A stretch of DNA of 64,000 bases, from assembly GCA_036971475.1 (NCBI GenBank), contig JBAIZL010000002.1, positions 232,173,643 to 232,237,642 of the forward strand, read 5' to 3'. The DNA comes from Prosapia bicincta. Taxonomy: Eukaryota; Arthropoda; Insecta; Hemiptera; Cercopidae. Positions 26,701 to 39,245 of this stretch are shown piece by piece. The notes under the pieces are model-generated. The model did not search any database and was not told the DNA's origin. It saw only the letters and a program-made list of their open reading frames with translations. Within the stretch, counting starts at the first letter, position 1, and every line of letters begins with the position of its first letter. Made by a program: the position numbers and the translations under genes.

Positions 26701-29042
26701 GTAAGATAGAACATTATTTATTTTTCAAACAAAATAATTATTTTGACCTAAGATATTAACAGAAGTGAAATCTGCATCGAAAATCTGGTTGTTGATGTAT
26801 GCAGAAAAGTAGTTTATAGTTCAATTTTGTATGACCAGTAATAAAATAGAAAAATAGCTTCACATAAATAGGAAATGCGTACTATTAGTCCTATTTCGAG
26901 GCTATAATTTCTTTAGACCAAAGTAAAATATTGTCGTAAACAATTGTAGAGGTTTGCAATTTATTTTGTCCCTCGCTTTAAAACACTACCAATAGGCCTA
27001 AATACATGTCTTTATTTTATCTTAGGCAAAGAGGAAAAATACTTATAAAAACCGAATTTAAAAATGTAGGCTACTTGTTATTTTTGCAAATTAAATAGTT
27101 ATTCGAATGATTTAAAATTTAGACAACAAATTTATCAATAACGGACACCCTAATATAAAATTAAAACTGATTATTTTGTATTATATAATGTAAGCGCCAT
27201 ATTTTAAACATAACCTACATAAATTTTTATACAAATGCTACAGAGCCTTACAAACTTACAAAAGATTTATTTTAACTTACAAAACTGCAATTATTGCTAA
27301 CAATTTTTAATAAACGCTTTCTTCTCCAGTAACCGTGGGATTTTATATGGTTCTTTTCACACATTAAATATTTCATTGCCTGAATGTAAACACATTTAAT
27401 ACCTTAATGCAGTGCCTAAGGGTATCATTGCCACCGTTAGGCCTGCAGTTAAAATCCACAGCATTCTAGAATTAACATTTCCAGTAGGGCCTATGTTCAA
27501 TTCAACTTCACATTTATTATTTTAAACTACTGAATGAAGCTTACACCAACCAGAATAAAATCATGAAATTTTATTACGTAGTTGACTCTAAAATTGTAGA
27601 ATTATTCAAGTTAAATTATGCATTTCGATTGACTAAAATTTCTTTATTTGTTGTTAAAATATTGATACAGGTATTTTAGAATATTGTTTTTATAGGTATA
27701 GGCCTGATACAATATTATACAGATAGCTTACTGTGAAATATATTTCGAATTTTTATGGAAACTATTTTGTAAACTAAATAACATTTAAACATTCTTTTAA
27801 ATCTAGACTGTAGGATCTACCTAAAAATACGAAACTTTGCAGGAGTTTGAAAAATAATTAAAAAACTACAAAGTAGTTTGAAAATTGTTTATTTGTATTG
27901 TAGGTAGGGCGATATTGTAATTATTGCATACTTTAATCATTCTAAGTATAAATTTTAAATAAACAGCAAATAATTTCTCACAGTTTTCATAACTAGACAT
28001 AATGTTTGTTTCAATGAAATATTTTTCAAATATTTGTAGGTTTAGCAAACAGAAACTTTTCTGATTTCGAAAAGTAAGAATTTTAGCAACACACTTTTTT
28101 CTCTGGAAAGATTAAATTTTAAGGCCTACTATTAGGTTGTGTAGGCTACCCCAATATCCTCCATTTCTAGACCTAAATCGATATTTTAAATATTCAATTT
28201 CGATCGATAAGAAATATTTCTTCTGCGATAGTTTCACAGCAGCTCGAACAGATGTGAAATTAACGCATCTCAAACCCATGACAAAATTAACAATATAAGT
28301 CACTATTTTTTAGCGACGCGTATAATTCGGCTAACAAACTGGAGCTTTAAAGCTCTGATGCGAGATGTAAACATGTCCCTACATCCCCAAGACGAGCCGC
28401 TAGATGTGCATGATTATTTCGTTTACAGAACTAATATCTTTGATAAATGTAGCACAGACAAACACGTCGATAAGTAGGGCCTACTTAGCATATAGCCAAC
28501 AAGTATTTATAAAATGTTCATGTATGTTCATATTATTTTATATTTAGACTAACAGACTACTAAGATCTCACCGTGAAAATACTTATTTACTTCATTAAAA
28601 TAAAATGTTTATGGTCTTGCAATTACACCATAAAAACAAGGGTAGTAGGCCTATATTAGGATCTCGGCGGTTACAAAAATATTTTGAAACATGAATATAG
28701 AATATAAATCAACCCATATTTATAAAATAAAGAAACAATCATATCCAATAAATAGGCTATATACAATAATAAAAAACTCAAACTCATGATTAATAATTTA
28801 TCTTCCTCATACGCGTTTCTGTGATAAAGTCATCATCAGTGAGTAATTCTAAATTAAATTAACCATTACGTAGAACTTATCATTTCATGTTTATAGGCCT
28901 ACAACGGTACATGATAGATAAGGGTCTATTGGTAGATGTAGTAGCTCGCATGAGACAAAATAAAGATTTTAATAATAGCCTAATAATAATGACAGTAACA
29001 ATAATAACAACACAACTCATCGGGTCCTACGATAAAAAAGTA
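26701..29042 (+). other. Start of the putative engrailed intron 1
   Basis: Begins with splice donor GTAAGATAG. The sequence is AT-rich and non-coding in appearance, with scattered TAGGCCTA. At about 28812-28842 the minus strand carries CACTGATGATGACTTTATCA followed by CAGAAACGCGT (see findings). Frames at 27866-28303 and 28887-29135 have no recognisable similarity. Confidence 0.6.
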
Positions 29043-30011
29043 CAGGGGTCCCTCGCTATTCGCGGTTTCGCTTACTCGTGGCTGGCAAAACTACAGGACA
29101 TCCCGGTAATAGGGCCTATATATAGTATTTTTTAAAAAAGACAAAGAAGACAGTAGGCCTATAGATAGTGTGAAGGTTGTAGGATAATGTGTTCTCGTCT
29201 TATTTATTTTGTACAGCACTGGAGGTATTTATCACAGAGAATCTGATCATTCTCCAAACATTCCTTATAGCCTACTGTACACCACCAGGCCTACTACTCC
29301 AAACATAGGTATTTCTTATTTATAAGGATGACTGGATAGTTTTGGAAAAGAATGCCTTCACAAACCTTGTTTAAGGAGGAGAAATCTCGGGGTTTAAGGT
29401 CGCAAAGGATCGTTTGACGGTTCTACTGTGCTGTAGTGCTAGCGGACTGATGTCTCAATAGCACTTGGTATTTACGGTGAAGGAATTAAACACAGTAACA
29501 GTGAAGATCTCGACAATCTTTTGAAAAGCGCAAACCAAAATTTGACGAAAGACGAGCTGGAAGAACTAATTACCGAACCTGTGTCTATCTCGGATAACGA
29601 AGAAAAAATGTATCGCTGAAGTTGGCATTAAAATCTGTCAGTTAAATGTATGTTTAGGGAAACAATTAGCTGCAGCCGTTACTGAAATTGATCCCTATTT
29701 AGAATGGACATTAAAATTTAATCGAGAGGTGGAAGAAGCACTATCGCTATATAAAAAAGTGTGTAAAGAACTAAAAAAAAATTGTGCAAAAAGTAAAAAC
29801 AAGTTTTTTAAAAATCAAATTATAGTATTTGTAATTGTGTAGTACGTAGGGTCTATATATACCATCCTGTATTATAAGTGTACAGTATAGCTGTAGTTAA
29901 TGTTAACATTTTTTATGTGGAACGTAACCCTCACCTTTCCATATACAGTTGGTTTCAATATTCGCGGTAAGTTCGGGGAATGTAACCCCCGCGAATAACG
30001 AGGGATCACTC
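29043..30011 (+). mobile_element. pogo/Tigger-like DNA transposon remnant with TIRs and TA target duplication
   Basis: The left end CAGGGGTCCCTCGCTATTCG and the right end read on the minus strand, GAGTGATCCCTCGTTATTCG, are terminal inverted repeats continuing CGG (19 of 24 matches). TA dinucleotides flank both ends (29041-29042 and 30012-30013), as expected for the Tc1/mariner/pogo superfamily. The CCCTCG...TTCGCGG style of end is characteristic of Tigger-type elements. The interior keeps transposase fragments on the + strand. At 969 bp the element has lost the N-terminal DNA-binding half. Confidence 0.88.
29320..29815 (+). pseudogene. Tigger-like DDE transposase, broken C-terminal half
   Basis: RMTG, a stop, then FWKRMPSQTLFKEEKS (29325-29400) corresponds to the DETGLFWKRMPS block of Tigger transposases. 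After a frameshift near 29400 the frame continues GFKVAKDRLTVLLCCSASG. Further fragments read NLTKDELEEL, ending at a TGA at 29617-29619, and in another frame EIDPYLEWTLKFNREVEEA to about 29815. At least one stop and two frameshifts make this non-functional. Confidence 0.82.
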
Positions 30012-30769
30012 TATAGGCTAAATAGCAATTCCGTTTAAACAATGTTATCAGTCACACTTAATTAGACATACAAGTTTTACGCGAGAACACTGATATTATA
30101 AGACACTGTTTGAACTTTTGACATCCTGTGATGAGGTAAAACGGGCGCAGTCAGTAATCAGGGTGAAAAACTTGGTATCCGCCTCAAAATGTATAGCTAT
30201 CCTTCCACAATTAAGCCACTGTGCTGCTTGAAATCGCATTTTGGAGTAGGTTATATGTAGGTCTAATAGTGAACACAACAATATAGACTATTGAAGTATA
30301 ATGCCAAACAAAATTGTTGTAAATGTTTTAAAAGAAATTTTAATAGTCTTCTTTACTATCAAAAATGTTTATAGAATTTATTGATTTCAATTAAATTTGT
30401 ATTTTTATACAACGGTGCACCAGAAAATACGTTCGGGGCGCAGCATTGTAAGGCTTGGTTTAGCATTTGAATGAAAGCAATCAATAACGAGAAGGACTTT
30501 GTCATCGAAACGTGTACGAGAAATAAAATTATTAATTGTGGGTATCGTTATTATTAAATTACCTTTGCTAACATGCTAAGCTGAATTTTGAAGTCAATAA
30601 ATACCTAATGCGCAATCTTCTACAGACTTACCTTATCCTGTGCAAGTAAATACATTTCTAGGACTGTATTCGCAAGGTTATGGGTACGCTTGGTTTGAAA
30701 TAAAATAATAACTCTATAATTGTGCTATATTCGCACGCTTGGGTGCAAAACTCACGCACACCAAAACTA
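30012..30769. other. Unique intronic DNA
   Basis: AT-rich; contains a GACTTTGTCATCGAAACG string at about 30496-30513 related to other motifs in the window. No gene recognised. Confidence 0.5.
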
Positions 30770-31290
30770 CAATGTTCAGTATTTTATATCCTATCACCAA
30801 TTAAAAAAATTAAAGAAATAGTATACTTATATTGACATTTAGACCCAATACAACCCTCTGCCTTTCGTATATTATTCGTTATATATTTTCAATCCTGTCT
30901 GTGGCTTAGACTGACTTCTAGAAGCGACCTAATCTGTGTATTTGAGTATTTTATATCTTATAGCCGTTTAAAGGTATTAAAGAAATAGTCCACTTATATT
31001 GACATTTAGACCCAATAGGCTACAACCCTCTGCCTTTCGTAGATTAGGCCTAACACTTTTGCAATCCTGTCTGTGGCTTAGACTGACTTCTAAAAGCGAC
31101 TTAATCTTTGTATTTGAGTATTTTATGTCTTATAGTCGTTTAAAGGTATTAAAGAAATAATTCACTTATATTGACATTTAGACTCAATACAACCCTGCCT
31201 TTCGTAGATTAGGCCTAATATATTTTCAATCCTGTGTGTGGCTCAGACTGACCTCTACAAACGCCTTATTTAGTGTATTTGACTAGGGTC
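30770..31290. repeat. ~170-bp direct repeat, three copies
   Basis: The block ACTTATATTGACATTTAGAC...AATCCTGTCTGTGGCTTAGA recurs at 30825, 30992 and 31164 (steps of 167 and 172 bp). Confidence 0.93.
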
Positions 31291-32552
31291 TATGATCATA
31301 CAAACTCGTCTCTTCCCAAGTGGAAATACACCCGTCTATCCACCAAACTATCCATAAATACGCCAGACTAAGGATAGCGGGAATAACGTAAGCTATGATG
31401 CAATAAAGGACCAGGTGTCATTAAATTTAACAATTTTAGCCGAGTACCTATAGCCTATTTAAATAGACCAAAAGCACAGTCGTCTTGTAGAATCGCCCTT
31501 AGAGTGGATAGTTCATATTTTTTTAACTCTTAAAGCAGATAGTGAAGTACACTTTCAAAACAATTTTTTAGAAATACAAGGCACCAAAAGTTAGAAAATG
31601 ATTTAACCGTACAGACGTGTTTAAAATAAGCACACTATGCCCATTACGGCGGTGACAGACAATAAATCACTCACACGAGTGGTGTTCGAAAGTTACAAAG
31701 TTACGGGTCAAAAAGGTTTGATAAATATAAACAGACTGCAAAAAATGAATTTCAATAACAATTTACACGAAAATGGTATTCGTTTACATATGCGAGTACG
31801 CTGTTAAATTATCTTTTATTTTACTATTAAGTTATAGCCTACGCGGTACTCGGTAGGACTGGAAACTAAGATTTCTACTTAACAACTTAATTTATTTAGA
31901 CGCAATTACTTTCACTTGTCTAGTCTGACTCTTACTGAAGCGTTTAAGTCACAAAAGACCAGAAAGACCACTTCTGGCGGTTCGTTTGCTTTTTTTGTTT
32001 CCAACGCGTTTACCCCGCTCTTTTTTGCAAACATGAAAATATTTATTAATTAATGAATTCTCTACGAACAATTTTATATTCTGTTCTCATTTACAATTAA
32101 TTACTTCCAGTGTCATATCACATCTGATATTTAACTTATAGTAAATATATGTAGTCGCCACAAATTGGACATTTTTATTTCCAACAGGCTACAATGACTA
32201 CTCTAAATATAGCCAATAGTAGAGCCAAAATAAAAGTTTGGTGACAAATAGAGCTATAACAAGTCAAAACATGCAATTTAAAACGTATAATGCGCCCGAC
32301 AAATATGCATAAATCGTCCGCTGTTTACAAATACAAACAGTGTTACAGCTTCGGCGATAAGTCAGAGTTCTAACTCAATCCCACATTATGGCCGGCAACT
32401 ACAATATTCTATGCTGTTGCATGCCGTCGTACGGTTTGGAGATCGTTCCACGATTCAGTTCTTATACTGAAAATCTGGTCTTCCCCTGCCCCTTATCCTT
32501 ATCTCACTCTAAAGTCATTTTCATTTCGTTCTTGAAATTGAACAGTCTTTAA
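31291..32552. other. Unique intronic DNA
   Basis: No repeat, gene or transposon end recognised. Confidence 0.5.
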
Positions 32553-32898
32553 GGAGTTACAATGAATGTAGGCTCTTAAAGACTCTAGTGTTCTTATTAT
32601 TTACCAGGAGGCCAGTAAAGGGGTTTTTTGAATGTAGGCCTTTAAAAACTCTAGTGTTCTTGTTATTTACCAGGAGGCCGGTAAAGGAGTTTTTATTAAT
32701 GTAGGCCTTCAAAGACTCTAGTATTCTTGTTATTTACTAGGAGGCCAGTAAAGGGGTTTTTTGAATGTATGCCCTTAAAGACTCTAGTGTTATTGTTATT
32801 TACCAGGAGGCCAGTAAAGGCGTTTTTGAATGTAGGCCTTTAAAAGCTCTAGTGTTCTTGTTATTTACCAGGAGGCCGGTAAAGGTGTTTTTTTATTA
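32553..32898. repeat. ~66-bp minisatellite, five copies
   Basis: Units of GTAGGCCTTTAAAGACTC-TAGTGTTCTTGTTATTTACC-AGGAGGCCAGTAAAGG step at 32601, 32667, 32734, 32800 and 32865 (65-67 bp). Confidence 0.94.
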
Positions 32899-33884
32899 AA
32901 CCCTTCCAGAAAAAGTAATTTTTTTTACAAATCATTCGTATGCTCAACAAATATTTTAAATAGTCACGTTTTGTAACATAATTCAAATTTTTGAACTTTC
33001 TTATGAAATCAAATACTATTTTAATTTAAAGATAGTGTCAACTACAGCTGTTAATAAATAGACATATGACGTGCATTGTCTGCAAAAGACTTCAATGTGT
33101 AATTTGGGTTCGGCGATGACAGAATACTGGCAGGAGCGGCTCCAGGTTTTTTTTTTTTTTTTTTGGTAAGCTCAGTTTAGGGGATTCAGGGCTACCGGTG
33201 AGGTTTGTTTAAAACCCCAGACATTGTTTAAAATTTAAGTGGTGTTTGATGGCATTTATACTCTTAGTGCAAATAGATGTATTAAGCTAAAGAAAACGGC
33301 GATTATTTGCTACATTATTGTTGCTTGGCGCATTCTAAACCTCCCTATAATATTATGAGCATTTCTCTTAATCTTAGATAAATAACATTTTTTTAAAACT
33401 AATTACAACTAAAAAGGGGTTTATCCAATAAATAAGTAATAATAAAAAAGTTGGGTATGGTCAGGCCTAGCCGCTGGAGTCGCTACTGGATATTTGTGAA
33501 ATAAAACTTCCTAAGAACGACTCAGTGGAGTTGCTATGACTTATATCCATGAACTAGACCAAGAAGGCAGTTCTCAACGAACTTGCAAACAAGAAATGTA
33601 GACACATTATTTCATTGAAGAATTGAAGTTTATAAAAACTTAGAGAATGCTTGAAGACCTTGTTATTTCATGCAAACTTTCTAAATAACTAGCCTACAAC
33701 CACGTACATGTGCTTCAAATTATGATCATTGAGTAGTCTTAAAATTTGGAATATACGAGCATTGAAAATAAGATGAAATTTAGTACACAAGTAGCGAATA
33801 CTTTTTAACTCTAGAAGCGGTAAAATGGTGTTGAATTTTCAAACATTTTCCTTGTTGGCATATATGTCTCTATCTAGATAATAT
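32899..33884. other. Unique intronic DNA with an 18-T run
   Basis: T18 at 33147-33164 is preceded by GGCAGGAGCGGCTCCAGG. It could be the reversed poly(A) tail of a small retroposon, but no retroposon body or target duplication was recognised. Confidence 0.4.
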
Positions 33885-34306
33885 TCTAGCTAATTTCCCC
33901 TAGGCCTAGCCCAACCATTAGGTAACCGTCTAAAACAATCCCTCTCTAAACTCAACAAAACATTAAAGCAAAACCTAACGCTCAAGGAAATAGGTTTATA
34001 TCTGTCCCTACCATAATTGTGGCTAATTTCCCCTAGCCCTAGCCCAACCATTAGGTAACCGTCTAAAACAATCCCTCTCTAAACTCAACAAAACATTAAA
34101 GCAAAACCTAACGTTCAAGGAGATAGGTTTATATCTGTCCCTACCATAATTGTGGCTAATTTAACCTAGGCCTAGCCCAACCATTAGGTAACCGTTTAAA
34201 ACCATCCCTCTCTGAACTCAACAAAACATTAAAGTGAAACCTAACGCTCAAGGAGATAGGTTTATATCTGTTCCTACCATAATTTTTTGCTAATATAACC
34301 TAGGTT
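33885..34306. repeat. 133-bp direct repeat, about three copies
   Basis: CTAGCCCAACCATTAGGTAA recurs at 33906, 34039 and 34172, an exact 133-bp step. The copies are highly similar. Confidence 0.95.
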
Positions 34307-34389
34307 CCCGACAAATGATCCTCGTCATTGCCTTTCAGTTGTCTAGGGTTTAGGGATCTGTAAACTACCATTGGTTTCATCATGTAACT

Positions 34390-34560
34390 GCTAGCACGAA
34401 TAAACAAAGATGCGTACAACGAAATATGCGTACACCAGGAATATTGCGAAAGATGCGTACAGGATCAAGTTTTGACAGATGACGAGGGTAAGCTATGACG
34501 TCAGAGCATTGTGACAGGCGAAAAATGCGTACAACTTTTAGGCGTACGTGGATCTTTTAA
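34390..34560. repeat. Cluster of ATGCGTACA motifs, inverted relative to 35220-35340
   Basis: GATGCGTACA or close variants occur about five times on the + strand within 160 bp. The minus strand of 35290-35340 carries GCATACAGCAAAAGATGCG followed by TACATGAGG, and GCGTACATACCAG lies at about 35235 (minus). Both sides also share GATGA(C)GAGGGT(A/G)AG. This looks like decayed inverted termini of an unidentified element of roughly 0.95 kb. Confidence 0.4.
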
Positions 34561-34958
34561 AATCACTGAGCTACATAAATAAGTTTACCTCTGAGCTAAA
34601 CATAGGTATCGCTTAGTTTCTTGGGGCTGGAGATCCTTTAAAACTGTACATATTAAACCTGATTTCCATTACACTTTTCCAGGCTTTGGACTGGCAAAAT
34701 GACAGAGATATGTTGGGCTATCATTTTGGCGTGTTTAAAGTCAGCTTGTAGCCTCGGTAATTTTTTGTATTTTATATTTTTATTATTTTTTATCTTACAG
34801 AATTTTTTCATTTTAATTTATATTAGGGCCTGTAACTCGACCAATTTATTTAATGTTACCATCTGTTTTCTTGGACCTAATCTATTCCTATTTTTGAATG
34901 TAAGAAAGATATCTTAGACAAGACATTAGTTTCTAGTTATTTTTGTACTGTTTTTTTC

Positions 34959-35282
34959 TTAAATTCTTTTCTCGAACCTAATATAATTTGTTTTCCTTCC
35001 CTCTCCATCTAAGTGTAACGGCAATCTCACGTGCTTAGGTGTCAAAATTTCAGCCTCTTTTGATAAGTCTCCTTCGATTAAATCGAACTTAACACCTCGA
35101 CAGTTAAAGGTAAAGTGACTACTGGCAAAATGGAAACCCTTTTTTGACCCATTTTGACTCGGAAAGTTCAAAACCTTGAAAGTTATTAGCAAATAGTTTA
35201 GGGGTAGATGACCTGGGATGACAACTGGAGTCTGGTATGTACGCTTTTTTAGCTTGTCAAATTTACGACTCACCCTCATCAA
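34959..35282 (-). CDS. Unassigned 107-residue open frame between the inverted ATGCGTACA clusters
   Basis: The frame opens with MMRVSRKFDKLKKRTYQTPV and includes TPKHVRLPLHLDGEGRK near the end. It is intact, basic and not obviously low-complexity, but I do not recognise it. It lies between the Tigger-like pseudogene and the ATGCGTACA cluster, so a transposon-derived frame is likelier than a host gene; chance is also possible. Confidence 0.2.
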   Translation of the reverse strand: MMRVSRKFDKLKKRTYQTPVVIPGHLPLNYLLITFKVLNFPSQNGSKKGFHFASSHFTFNCRGVKFDLIEGDLSKEAEILTPKHVRLPLHLDGEGRKTNYIRFEKRI

Positions 35283-35285
35283 TTG

Positions 35286-36021
35286 CTATTGTTTCCTCAT
35301 GTACGCATCTTTTGCTGTATGCATTTTTCGTGCCACAGTTAGCACTACAGGACAGTAGAACAGTAAAACTGCGAATTTAAACCGCGGAGCAGATTTATCC
35401 GCCTTAGATAAGAAAGTTCGTGAAGGCATTCTTTTCCCAAAACAGTCCCGTCTCCACTGGGTTAAAAACTTGATTGTCTGCATAGCCTTTCTCCGAAACA
35501 ATATTTTTAAAATGGGTTGGAAATGAGTGGGCGGCTTCATGATCCGCTGATGCTGATTCACCGGCAATTTTCAGGTTGTGAAGAAAAAAAACCGTCTTTT
35601 GAATTGTTCAAAACCAGCCTTTACTTGCTAAAAATGATTGACTGTCGGTACGTTCACCACCGTTTTGAACAAAATGTTTATACAAACGCCTAGCTTTTTC
35701 AAGAATAAAAATCGAATTCAGTGGCAACATTTTTGGGCTTCATCTATCCACACACTCAAAGCTTTTTCCATTTTCTCGATGTTTATATTGTGACACACAG
35801 AGGTAACTTTCGCCGATTGACAAGTCTCTTCTCTGACACTACTCCTGATATTTTCTTCATTTTTCTTTATCTAACACACTGTTAACTCGTTAATGCTAAA
35901 ATGCTTTGCGGCAGATGCTATGCTTTCGCCACATTTTAATTTATCTAAAAAGTAAATTTCCCTATTCAATGGCATTTAACGTTTTTTGCCTTTTCCTGAT
36001 CCTGTCAGAGCTTGATGACAT
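35286..36021 (-). pseudogene. Tigger-like transposase pseudogene, N-terminal to central region
   Basis: On the minus strand the sequence starts at an ATG (36019-36021) with MSSSSDRIRKRQKTLNAIE, then a stop. In shifted frames follow LDKLKCGESIASAAKHFSIN (helix-turn-helix CENPB-type region), LHNLKIAGESASADHEA, then HFKNIVSEKGYADNQVFN, ETGLFW, and FGKRMPSRTFLSKADKSAP. These appear in the order expected for Tigger/pogo transposases. Several stops and single-base frameshifts are visible, including an extra G in the FW-KRMPS block. It is in opposite orientation to, and a different copy from, the element at 29043-30011. The C-terminal DDE part ends near 35330. Confidence 0.85.
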
Positions 36022-36215
36022 TATAACTTGGATAAATAATTAAAGGGAAAAGATAAAACTAAACAAAACATATTCACTAGACACTTCCACAAGTAGACGC
36101 AACGTTTGGGAAACTAGCTGAAACGACAAGCAGTTGTGACACCTCTTTGTTAACTGACGGGAAAAACAAAATCCGAGTTAGGCAATTCCAAGTTAGTTTG
36201 CCTTGCTCGGTTTCC
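36022..36215 (-). mobile_element. Likely 5' terminal region of the second Tigger-like element
   Basis: Read on the minus strand, 36165-36215 gives GAGCAAGGCAAACTAACTTG followed by GAATTGCCTAACTCGGATTT, the repeating CTAACT(C/T)GG style found near Tigger termini. The exact end, the partner terminus and a TA duplication could not be fixed. Confidence 0.45.
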
Positions 36216-39050
36216 CTGCTATCTTGAACTTGTAAGCTTTTCCCCCTTCGGGATTATTATTGTTATTAACCTTTTCAACACGCCTAAATAGTTGACACAC
36301 AGAAGCAATAAATAGTAGCTTATTTAAAGTTAAAATAGTTTTCCTTTCTTGCATTTCAATGGAGCAATCTTGCAAGAAATTGCCAGCAAATCAAGAACGC
36401 TGTTGTGTAACATTGGTACAATGTGACAAAGTTTACTTCATCTAAGCCTTTGAATCTTGCTGTACTTTCATCACTGACCAAATCTAACCGGGGCAATTCA
36501 TTTCTTGGAAATTCTAAACGTAACACTGGGGCCAACCTGACGGCAATGTTAGCCACCACTTTAACCTGTATAAAGCGGCTCTCTCGTGAGCAGAAATTGT
36601 ACTTCACGATGGACATGTCTATCCATTTTATAAAACTCTGATGAAAAAATGAGAAACTCTTATACAACGAACTGAAGTAGTCTAATCATAAAATGAGAAG
36701 TCAAAACGCCTTAATTCAGAGTGATGTAGTTTAGATAATTAATCTAACTTAAAATTTTATACCTTGTTTTATGAATCTTGATCATAAAATCATATCGATA
36801 TTGTTTTTCTGCGTTTGCGAAAACGTTTATATTGAACTAAATTGGGTCTATCTTTCGGTAAACACACTGTAGTCTACCTCAAAACAAAATCTCAGTCTAA
36901 ATAATGCCAAAAGTAGTTAAATATCTGTAGCCTACAGTCAAATGATTTTTTAAAAATAAAACTTTAAAAAACCAAACTAAACAAACAAAACAATCAATTA
37001 GCCTATTGATAATAGAACAAGTCTATTGCCAGTGACGATCATGACCGCTCTCACCTACACATTGCCAGAAGGAAATACATGCCTTTAGCACCATAGAGAG
37101 GGGCCTATAAATACTACAGATATCCCAGACCAGGCAGTTTGTGTATTGAATCAAATCGACCATATTATAGGCTACACGGAACTTGGTTTGCGCTACTGTT
37201 AGCTATTCAGAATTCTGTTTTCATATTAATTCAACTTGTTTAAATAAAGGTTAATTATTCAGATAAATTAGATTTGATTTGTTAGGTTTAATAGGCCCTA
37301 TTGTGGGCCTAAATGAGATTTGTACAAGGTAATTACGTCTACTACACTAAACGCGTTCCAATTATCAAGACATCACCAGTGATTTAAAATATAGCCTACA
37401 ACAAGAAAAATCTATCCTATAGGTCTATTTATCTAAACCAAATAAATCTGGCCATACTCGTATTAATAACCTAACTTTTAATTTTAATAACGTAAATTTA
37501 GTTCCATAACTTTTTGTAAAATACGCAAGCCTACAGTTTAAATCACTGATGATGACCATTAAAACGCGTTTAGTTCAACAAAAGCATTTTTTTTATATAG
37601 GCTAATGTAAACAAAAATTGATGGCTTGTAAATGGATATTTATTAAGAGTTTTATAATTTGTTGATTTTTATTATGTTTTAGGCTATATAATGTTATGTA
37701 TTTCATAAATAGTAAGTCATGTTGTATAATTATTTAATTAAAATCGAGCTCTTGAAAAGGAATTTCGGAAAAAAATCAAAACGTTCAGTGCTTAAAAAAA
37801 TCTGTCTGCGATCTGTTATTAGCCTATATTAAAAAAATTAATAGTTATTAACAGATATTAAATAAAAATATTAGAAAGCATTTTTGTTACTATTAAAATA
37901 ATTTACTAGTGAAGTTTGACGAAATGTCTTGATATACCGGTTCGAGTTTGACGTCTAGACCGGTCGACGAAAAATGTTTTCACTTAGTCTGATAGATTTC
38001 TGTCATTTCGTTAGGTTAGGTGTCTCGACTTATCGGTAGTCTGCATCAGCTTCTGTCAACGCTACCTGAAATATTGTGTCGTGTCCAGACTAATTGTTAG
38101 AACAATTTGAATGCACTTTGAAACACACAAAAAATTGTTTTCTTTAAGGAAGGGTTCGAGTAAAGGATCGAGACTTAGCCCTTTCTTGAAATAACAAAAC
38201 AGTAACAAATCAAAGTATTCGATTAAAAGGACCGCCGAAGTTTCGGTGTCGAGATCACAAGATATCTGTTGAGACTAGCAATATTCGGGAAGTAAAAAAT
38301 GCAGTTTTATTCTGTTGCTTTCCTCGGTAACTTTCAAGGCCGAATATTAGTTTTAGGATTTTATTTATGGAAACGAAAAAGCACGCGGATATATTTTACG
38401 TCCGTCCAGTACAACAGATAGAATATTGTGATTTTAGGTATTCCAGTTAAATTCTAGTAGGGATATAAACGAGATTGGTAACGTAGATGGGACAAAACCT
38501 TAAATCTGCTTACAGGCAAATCTCTGCATATTTGAAGCACCTGTTCTCCTTTGGGAACAGTGATGATTGTATACTTTATGTTTAAAGGGTAAAGAATAGT
38601 AGCCTAAATGGAATTGAGATAGGCATCATGTTACGGTACTGAATGTAGGCGAAAATTGTAGTTCGGATGGTTTGACCATATTACAAGCACAAATAATTAG
38701 TTAAAAGTCCTGACCCTATATGTATTGTATTTTATACACAGTAGCCTACTCAGATTATTTAGTCGGATGTCGGTAAGACTCAAAAATAAAGCTAAATCAT
38801 AGCAAAGGTCTGTTATAAAGTTATACTATTTTAAATATTTTGTTGTGTTCGGCCAACGTCGATACGAAGTGGTCTACAATAAAATGACAAGTTTGCTCAT
38901 AAAATCAGGCCAATTGGATATACTCATGGTGACTCATTCTTGTTAAGTGAGACAATCTTTTCCAACTTCATTTCCCAATATTACACCTCTAAGATTTACT
39001 AATTACTACATAATACTTCCGACAGATAGCATTATCAAAGCGCTACCCAA
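36216..39050. other. Mostly unique intronic DNA
   Basis: Open frames overlap on both strands at 36356-36667 (103 aa minus, 72 aa plus); the minus frame contains VVANIAVRLAPVLRLEFPRN but no family was recognised. An inverted repeat lies at 37346-37574 (listed separately). The rest is AT-rich with scattered TAGGCCTA. Confidence 0.5.
37346..37574. repeat. Inverted repeat pair (about 40-bp arms), MITE-like
   Basis: The left arm ACTAAACGCGTTCCAATTAT...CACCAGTGATTTAAA (37346-37388) pairs with the right arm TTTAAATCACTGATGATG...ACGCGTTTAGT (37537-37574). The arms are imperfect and the loop is about 150 bp. The arm sequence is related to 28812-28842. No clear target duplication was seen. Confidence 0.65.
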
Positions 39051-39130
39051 GAGTTAATCAGCTTGATACATGGGCAATCAATTCCGTTTCCTTCACGTGC
39101 AGTAGGGATACTAATCGCATGCGTAGGCCT
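39051..39130. repeat. ~80-bp direct repeat, left copy
   Basis: GAGTTAATCAGCTTGATACA to about ATCGCATGCGTAGGCCTATG matches 39567-39645 at a 516-bp offset. The two copies bracket the 32-bp array. Confidence 0.9.
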
Positions 39131-39245
39131 ATGTGGGACAGGTTGTCAGGATTGTCATACTACCATAGTCGCACTAAGAAAGTATTTCTAAGGTAATACC
39201 CCTTCTTATCCCTCATCACCAGGGTTCCTGCATAATCTATCGCAC

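Noticed and set aside
33147..33164. T18 run as a processed pseudogene or SINE tail
   Set aside because: No retroposon body or target duplication could be identified beside it.
34699..34917. 72-aa hydrophobic frame
   Set aside because: Phe/Leu-rich translation of T-rich DNA; no motif and no coding context.
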